Assembly (NCBI GenBank): GCA_018644935.1
Contig: JABGPL010000009.1
Coordinates: 1 to 64,000 of the forward strand
Reading direction: 5' to 3'
DNA: 64,000 bases
Source: Calditrichota bacterium
GTDB lineage: Bacteria; Electryoneota; AABM5-125-24; Hatepunaeales; Hatepunaeaceae
Shown: in pieces, positions 60,553 through 64,000 of the stretch
Layout of the letters: each line of letters opens with the position of its first letter
Numbering within the stretch: position 1 is the stretch's first letter
Position numbers and translations under genes: made by a program
Notes under the pieces: generated by a model
Database searches by the model: none
The model's input: the letters and a program-made list of their open reading frames with translations, nothing else
Told to the model about the DNA's origin: nothing

Positions 60553-63500
60553 ATGGCACTATTTTTCTCGTTTGGCCAAATTTTTTCAGAATTGTTTACT
60601 TTCTATTTTCCAACAATAATTACAGATCAGGACATCTCTGTTCGCCCTGCTTGGCTATGTGCCTTGGTAGGGTTTTTGTGTTTTGTTATGCTTATACCGG
60701 GCATGCTGGTGGCGCAAACAGAGGTAGGAGGAGAGGTTTCGGGAGAATGGACACGGGAAGGCAGCCCATACATTCTCATCGACACTACTTTCGTAATAAC
60801 TGATGAAGTCTTGACGATACGTGAAGGTGTCACAGTCGACTTCAATAGCTTCCCTATCATGTTGTTCGGTTCCATCAATGCAACAGGAACAGAACGAGAC
60901 ACTATTTATTTCGTAGGAGTGGAAGATTTTCGTTTTGGAATATTTAATCGTGGATGGCGAGGTAACCAACGAGCTCGATCCCTCCGAATGGAGTATGTCC
61001 ATCATGAACCTGATAATCATAACTTGACCACCGCAAGATTAGCCGTAAATGACTTTATAGTTCGAAATTCTGAACCAAGTGATTGTTTAGTGGAATCATC
61101 TTTACGAGCTGAGATCAGCGACAATGTGTTTAGTAATGCTACTATGGAGCTAGGAGGTCAACCAAATGATCTTTTGCTCGGTCATAATCATTTCGATAAT
61201 GGGATTATAAGATTTGTTGAATTTCAGAATATTGAGATTTCCGGACAGACGGGAAATCGTGGATTCATGGTGTTCCTTGGAAGTACGGACAGAGTTGAAA
61301 TCTTCGACATAACCGGTCTCAGTTTATATATGTCGAACGATAGTCTGGATAGACATCTCGGAGGAATTAATATTCGTGATTCTCAATTTAAAATCTTATG
61401 GTTTTTAAATACTAACGATGTACGAATTAATAATTGCACAATGTCCCACTTCAACTCAAATACATCCACAAATTTCGATTTCGGTTCCTCTGAAGTTTCA
61501 GAACAATTTGGATTGTATGAGACCGTAAGTGTCAATTTCCATAACAGCTACTTGAGGTTAATAGACAATTCCGTCATAGATGACTGTGAGGATATCGTAT
61601 TTCAAAATTGCAGGTTTCTTCTACAATTTCAAAGGAATCATAATAACATTGATTTAAGAGACTGTGATACTATCTCTTTTCTTAATTGCTCAATGATGAA
61701 TCAAACCAAGCCTCGGGGCGGACTTTTCAGATTTTTTAACTCTGAACGAATTGCTATTAACAATTGTATTTTCACCAGTTGTTCGAAGGTCGATGAGTTG
61801 ATTGATGGGCATTGCCGAGCCCTTTGGTTTACATACAATTGTTTGTACAACATTTCCCAGATATATCAAGCGGATACTTCCCGAATTGAGGATAATCTGT
61901 ATATAGATCCCATGCTCGCTGGTGGTAGACCGTTCGATTTTCATTTGCGTCCGGGCAGCCCTTGCATTGATGCAGGAAATCCTGACAATCCTGAAGATCC
62001 TGATGGCACTCCGGCAGACATTGGAGCGATTTATTACAATCAGGAAGGTAATAATGCGCCCATCATCACCTCAGAATGGTTAGAATTTGCTGGTCGAGGA
62101 CGAGAGTATGAATACGTTGCCACAGCCGTTGACGAAGGAGAGACGAATTTTGTTTTCAGTGATCTGCCAGAATGGCTTGAAGAAATTGATCCTGGAGTAG
62201 TGTCTGGCGTAACGCCTGAAGATTGCGATTCCGTCACATTTATTCTGACATGTGAGAATGAGCAGGAAAATCAAGATATCACACTGGTGGACGTCATTGG
62301 TGTAGATGGCAAGCCATTACGCTGGGCACTAACCGGTGTTCTTCCTTTTGAGGATTCACCTTATGCAATTGTTGACGATGTCTACATTCCGACTGATTCC
62401 ACTCTGACAATAGAAGCTGGGTGTGATATCGATAATTTAACACCAAGAGAGGATCAGTATAAAAACGCTCACAAATTTCTGCCTGATGGAAATCTAAAAA
62501 TACTTGGTACTCCTGATAATATGGTCAGCATTCATTCAGACTACCCAATCGGTGAAGAAGCTCCCAACGACTACCAATGGCAGGGTATAAGACGAAATTA
62601 TGAGAACAGTACTCCTGTTGATACTCTAATAATACGCTATTTAGACATGTATGGTTCTAATAATGGGATTTCCCTATCAAGATTCCGTCATTCTGAAATT
62701 GTAGGTTGCAATCTCCACGATAACGGGAATGGGATTACAATTAGATCCGATTATGCCCGTGTCGACTCAAATACTATCGTCGGTCGGGATTACGAGTTTG
62801 AGAGAATTATTCATGGTAGTGGGGGAATAAGTGTAAATGGCATAAATGCTAGCATTCGAAGAAATAAGATTATTAGCCATAATCAAACGGGCATCTCTTG
62901 TACATCGGATATACAAGAAATCTCCTATAATTACATTGAACGGTGCGGTTTGTCAAGGGGAAATCCGGACAATGGCCGTGATGGGATTAATTGCCAACCA
63001 GATAGCATAGGTGGCATTGTCCATCATAATTTACTTGTTAACAATGGAGCTGGTATTAGTCTTGCATCAGGAAATGGTCAAGATTCTCATGTGAAAGGTA
63101 AAATATACTCAAACACCATAATCCGTTGCTGGAATGAAAGTGCTATTCGTTTATCAGGGATGGATACTGCTGAAGTTTACAATAACCTCGTTTATAACGC
63201 TCCTCAAGCGGTTCATTTTTCAAATGTTGATTTTTCTGCACCTCAGAGCATTAACAATAATCTGTTTTTTAGTTGTGACGAAGATTTCGATTATTATCTG
63301 ATCCCCGGATATGGTGTTGACACAACTCTGAACCACAATGGCGATCAATGCGATAGTTTTGGAAATATCTTCATTGACCCAGAACTAATTGGTTTTGGTC
63401 ATGATCCCTATGGCCTACGTCAGGATTCTCCCGCTATAAATGCAGGTTCGGGTGTTGTTGACGAAGATGCAGATGGAACAATTTCGGATATTGGCTATCG

Positions 63501-64000
63501 TCCTTTTGACCATAATAATCCAATACCAGAAATAGTTCAATATGTCCCGGAAGAGCAACTATATAGATTACCTCATTTCGGTTATTTACTCTTTTCGATG
63601 AATGCATTCGATATTGACGAGGATGACCTGATCGGTAGGTATCTTCTAAATGGCGAAGCGGTCAGTGAAGAATTGTCAGATACAATTTACTTCGCGGAAA
63701 GACAAGCCTACCAGGTCATAGGCGAAGTCACAGATGGGAATTCGGTGGTTAGCACTAATTGGATCGTTTATGTCGGAAGGTTAGAGGCTGATCATACTGA
63801 AGATATCCCCTTGAAATATGAACTGATTGGGATATATCCAAACCCACTCAATGGAATCGGGACATTACAATTCTCTTTAGATGTAGGTACAAAGGTACAT
63901 ATCACAATTTATAACATTATTGGTCGATCAGTTATCAATTCTGATCTTGGGCATCTCCCAGCAGGTTTACACGAAGCAACTATAAAGATGGACAATTTAT
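60553..64000 (+). CDS. Right-handed beta-helix T9SS cargo protein, 3' truncated
   Basis: The frame is open from ATG 60553 to the window end (1149 codons visible). The N-terminus is unusual: about 32 residues precede the hydrophobic segment WLCALVGFLCFVMLIPGMLVAQ, so the true start may be later or the signal long; GGGGTG lies upstream of the ATG. Many short repeats typical of parallel beta-helix (PbH1/NosD-like) proteins follow (ISDNVFSNATMEL, VRINNCTMSHFN, IYSNTIIRCWNESAIRLSG), in two blocks (about 90-470 and 600-920), each ending in an LHLR/LRQ..SPAINAG-type segment. The visible end YPNPLNGIGTLQFSL...YNIIGRSV is the start of a T9SS sorting domain. Surface adhesion or polysaccharide binding is inferred. 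Confidence 0.82.
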   Translation, partial: MALFFSFGQIFSELFTFYFPTIITDQDISVRPAWLCALVGFLCFVMLIPGMLVAQTEVGGEVSGEWTREGSPYILIDTTFVITDEVLTIREGVTVDFNSFPIMLFGSINATGTERDTIYFVGVEDFRFGIFNRGWRGNQRARSLRMEYVHHEPDNHNLTTARLAVNDFIVRNSEPSDCLVESSLRAEISDNVFSNATMELGGQPNDLLLGHNHFDNGIIRFVEFQNIEISGQTGNRGFMVFLGSTDRVEIFDITGLSLYMSNDSLDRHLGGINIRDSQFKILWFLNTNDVRINNCTMSHFNSNTSTNFDFGSSEVSEQFGLYETVSVNFHNSYLRLIDNSVIDDCEDIVFQNCRFLLQFQRNHNNIDLRDCDTISFLNCSMMNQTKPRGGLFRFFNSERIAINNCIFTSCSKVDELIDGHCRALWFTYNCLYNISQIYQADTSRIEDNLYIDPMLAGGRPFDFHLRPGSPCIDAGNPDNPEDPDGTPADIGAIYYNQEGNNAPIITSEWLEFAGRGREYEYVATAVDEGETNFVFSDLPEWLEEIDPGVVSGVTPEDCDSVTFILTCENEQENQDITLVDVIGVDGKPLRWALTGVLPFEDSPYAIVDDVYIPTDSTLTIEAGCDIDNLTPREDQYKNAHKFLPDGNLKILGTPDNMVSIHSDYPIGEEAPNDYQWQGIRRNYENSTPVDTLIIRYLDMYGSNNGISLSRFRHSEIVGCNLHDNGNGITIRSDYARVDSNTIVGRDYEFERIIHGSGGISVNGINASIRRNKIISHNQTGISCTSDIQEISYNYIERCGLSRGNPDNGRDGINCQPDSIGGIVHHNLLVNNGAGISLASGNGQDSHVKGKIYSNTIIRCWNESAIRLSGMDTAEVYNNLVYNAPQAVHFSNVDFSAPQSINNNLFFSCDEDFDYYLIPGYGVDTTLNHNGDQCDSFGNIFIDPELIGFGHDPYGLRQDSPAINAGSGVVDEDADGTISDIGYRPFDHNNPIPEIVQYVPEEQLYRLPHFGYLLFSMNAFDIDEDDLIGRYLLNGEAVSEELSDTIYFAERQAYQVIGEVTDGNSVVSTNWIVYVGRLEADHTEDIPLKYELIGIYPNPLNGIGTLQFSLDVGTKVHITIYNIIGRSVINSDLGHLPAGLHEATIKMDNL

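Noticed and set aside
1-64000. CRISPR array, tRNA, rRNA or transposase genes
   Set aside because: No regularly spaced direct repeats, no tRNA-like cloverleaf with a GGTTCGA-type arm outside genes, and no transposase or integrase frame were seen.

Overview
The window looks like a chromosomal piece of a Gram-negative bacterium of the Fibrobacteres-Chlorobi-Bacteroidetes (FCB) sphere or one of its uncultured relatives (Marinimicrobia, Zixibacteria, Calditrichota and similar lineages). The reasons are four large secreted proteins ending in a type IX secretion-type C-terminal domain (YPNPFN/WPNPFN ... YD..GR ... G.Y..R), outer-membrane barrels, LolA-like and RND machinery, and many multiheme c-type cytochromes. 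G+C is moderate (about 40 percent by eye). No rRNA, tRNA, CRISPR array or intact insertion sequence was seen. The species cannot be named from this sequence.

Layout. 1-1469: 3' end of a T9SS-sorted surface protein and a strong terminator, followed by a gene-free stretch (1470-2175) that is an array of small palindromic elements. 2176-7013: a five-gene plus-strand cassette (PqqD-like RRE, ScmC/HPr-kinase-like protein, Ser-His S26-type peptidase, ABC exporter, nucleotidyltransferase) resembling the accessory part of a RiPP cluster, but with no visible precursor or cyclase. 7055-12202: a giant C25 peptidase-like T9SS cargo protein. 12547-14374: polyprenyl diphosphate synthase, HPr and an Hpt-domain protein. 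14399-22258 (minus): TetR regulator, SLC13/RCK_C permease, RND exporter, LolA-like protein and outer-membrane barrel, probably one operon with a promoter and an inverted-repeat operator upstream of tetR.

22613-26367 (plus): cysteine hydrolase, thioredoxin-reductase-like flavoprotein, a short RlmN/Cfr-like radical SAM enzyme, GmhB and RsmI, tightly coupled. 26480-27766: a membrane-anchored protein with a DeoR-C/ISOCOT-like sensor domain. 28131-32501: M6 metallopeptidase with T9SS domain and a BamA-like barrel. 32596-33728: a small basic protein and a double-YHS protein. 33878-40279: MarR regulator with a 14-bp palindromic operator, then OprM/HlyD/AcrB-type tripartite efflux genes.

40562-45001 (minus): a zincin peptidase gene that appears frameshifted, followed by a tandemly duplicated secreted protein and a decayed third copy. 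45387-51089 (minus): a five-gene respiratory cluster with an 18-heme membrane-anchored NapC-like cytochrome, an outer-membrane barrel, and 12-, 9- and 4-heme cytochromes, consistent with a porin-cytochrome electron conduit. 52024-55719 (minus): a 6-heme lipoprotein cytochrome and a small protein behind a near-consensus sigma-54 promoter, plus a sigma-54 activator whose N-terminus is a low-molecular-weight-phosphatase-like domain without its catalytic cysteine, and a four-half-site operator array next to its stop codon. 56359-60090 (plus): EcfT, TruA, transaldolase-like aldolase and DegP-type protease. 60553-64000: a beta-helix T9SS cargo protein cut by the window end.

The best candidates for something undescribed are the sigma-54 circuit with its degenerate phosphatase sensor controlling multiheme cytochromes, the hydrolase/flavoprotein/mini-RlmN operon, the precursor-less RRE-ScmC cassette, the membrane-anchored DeoR-C-like protein, and the family of palindromic elements whose arms vary but stay complementary.
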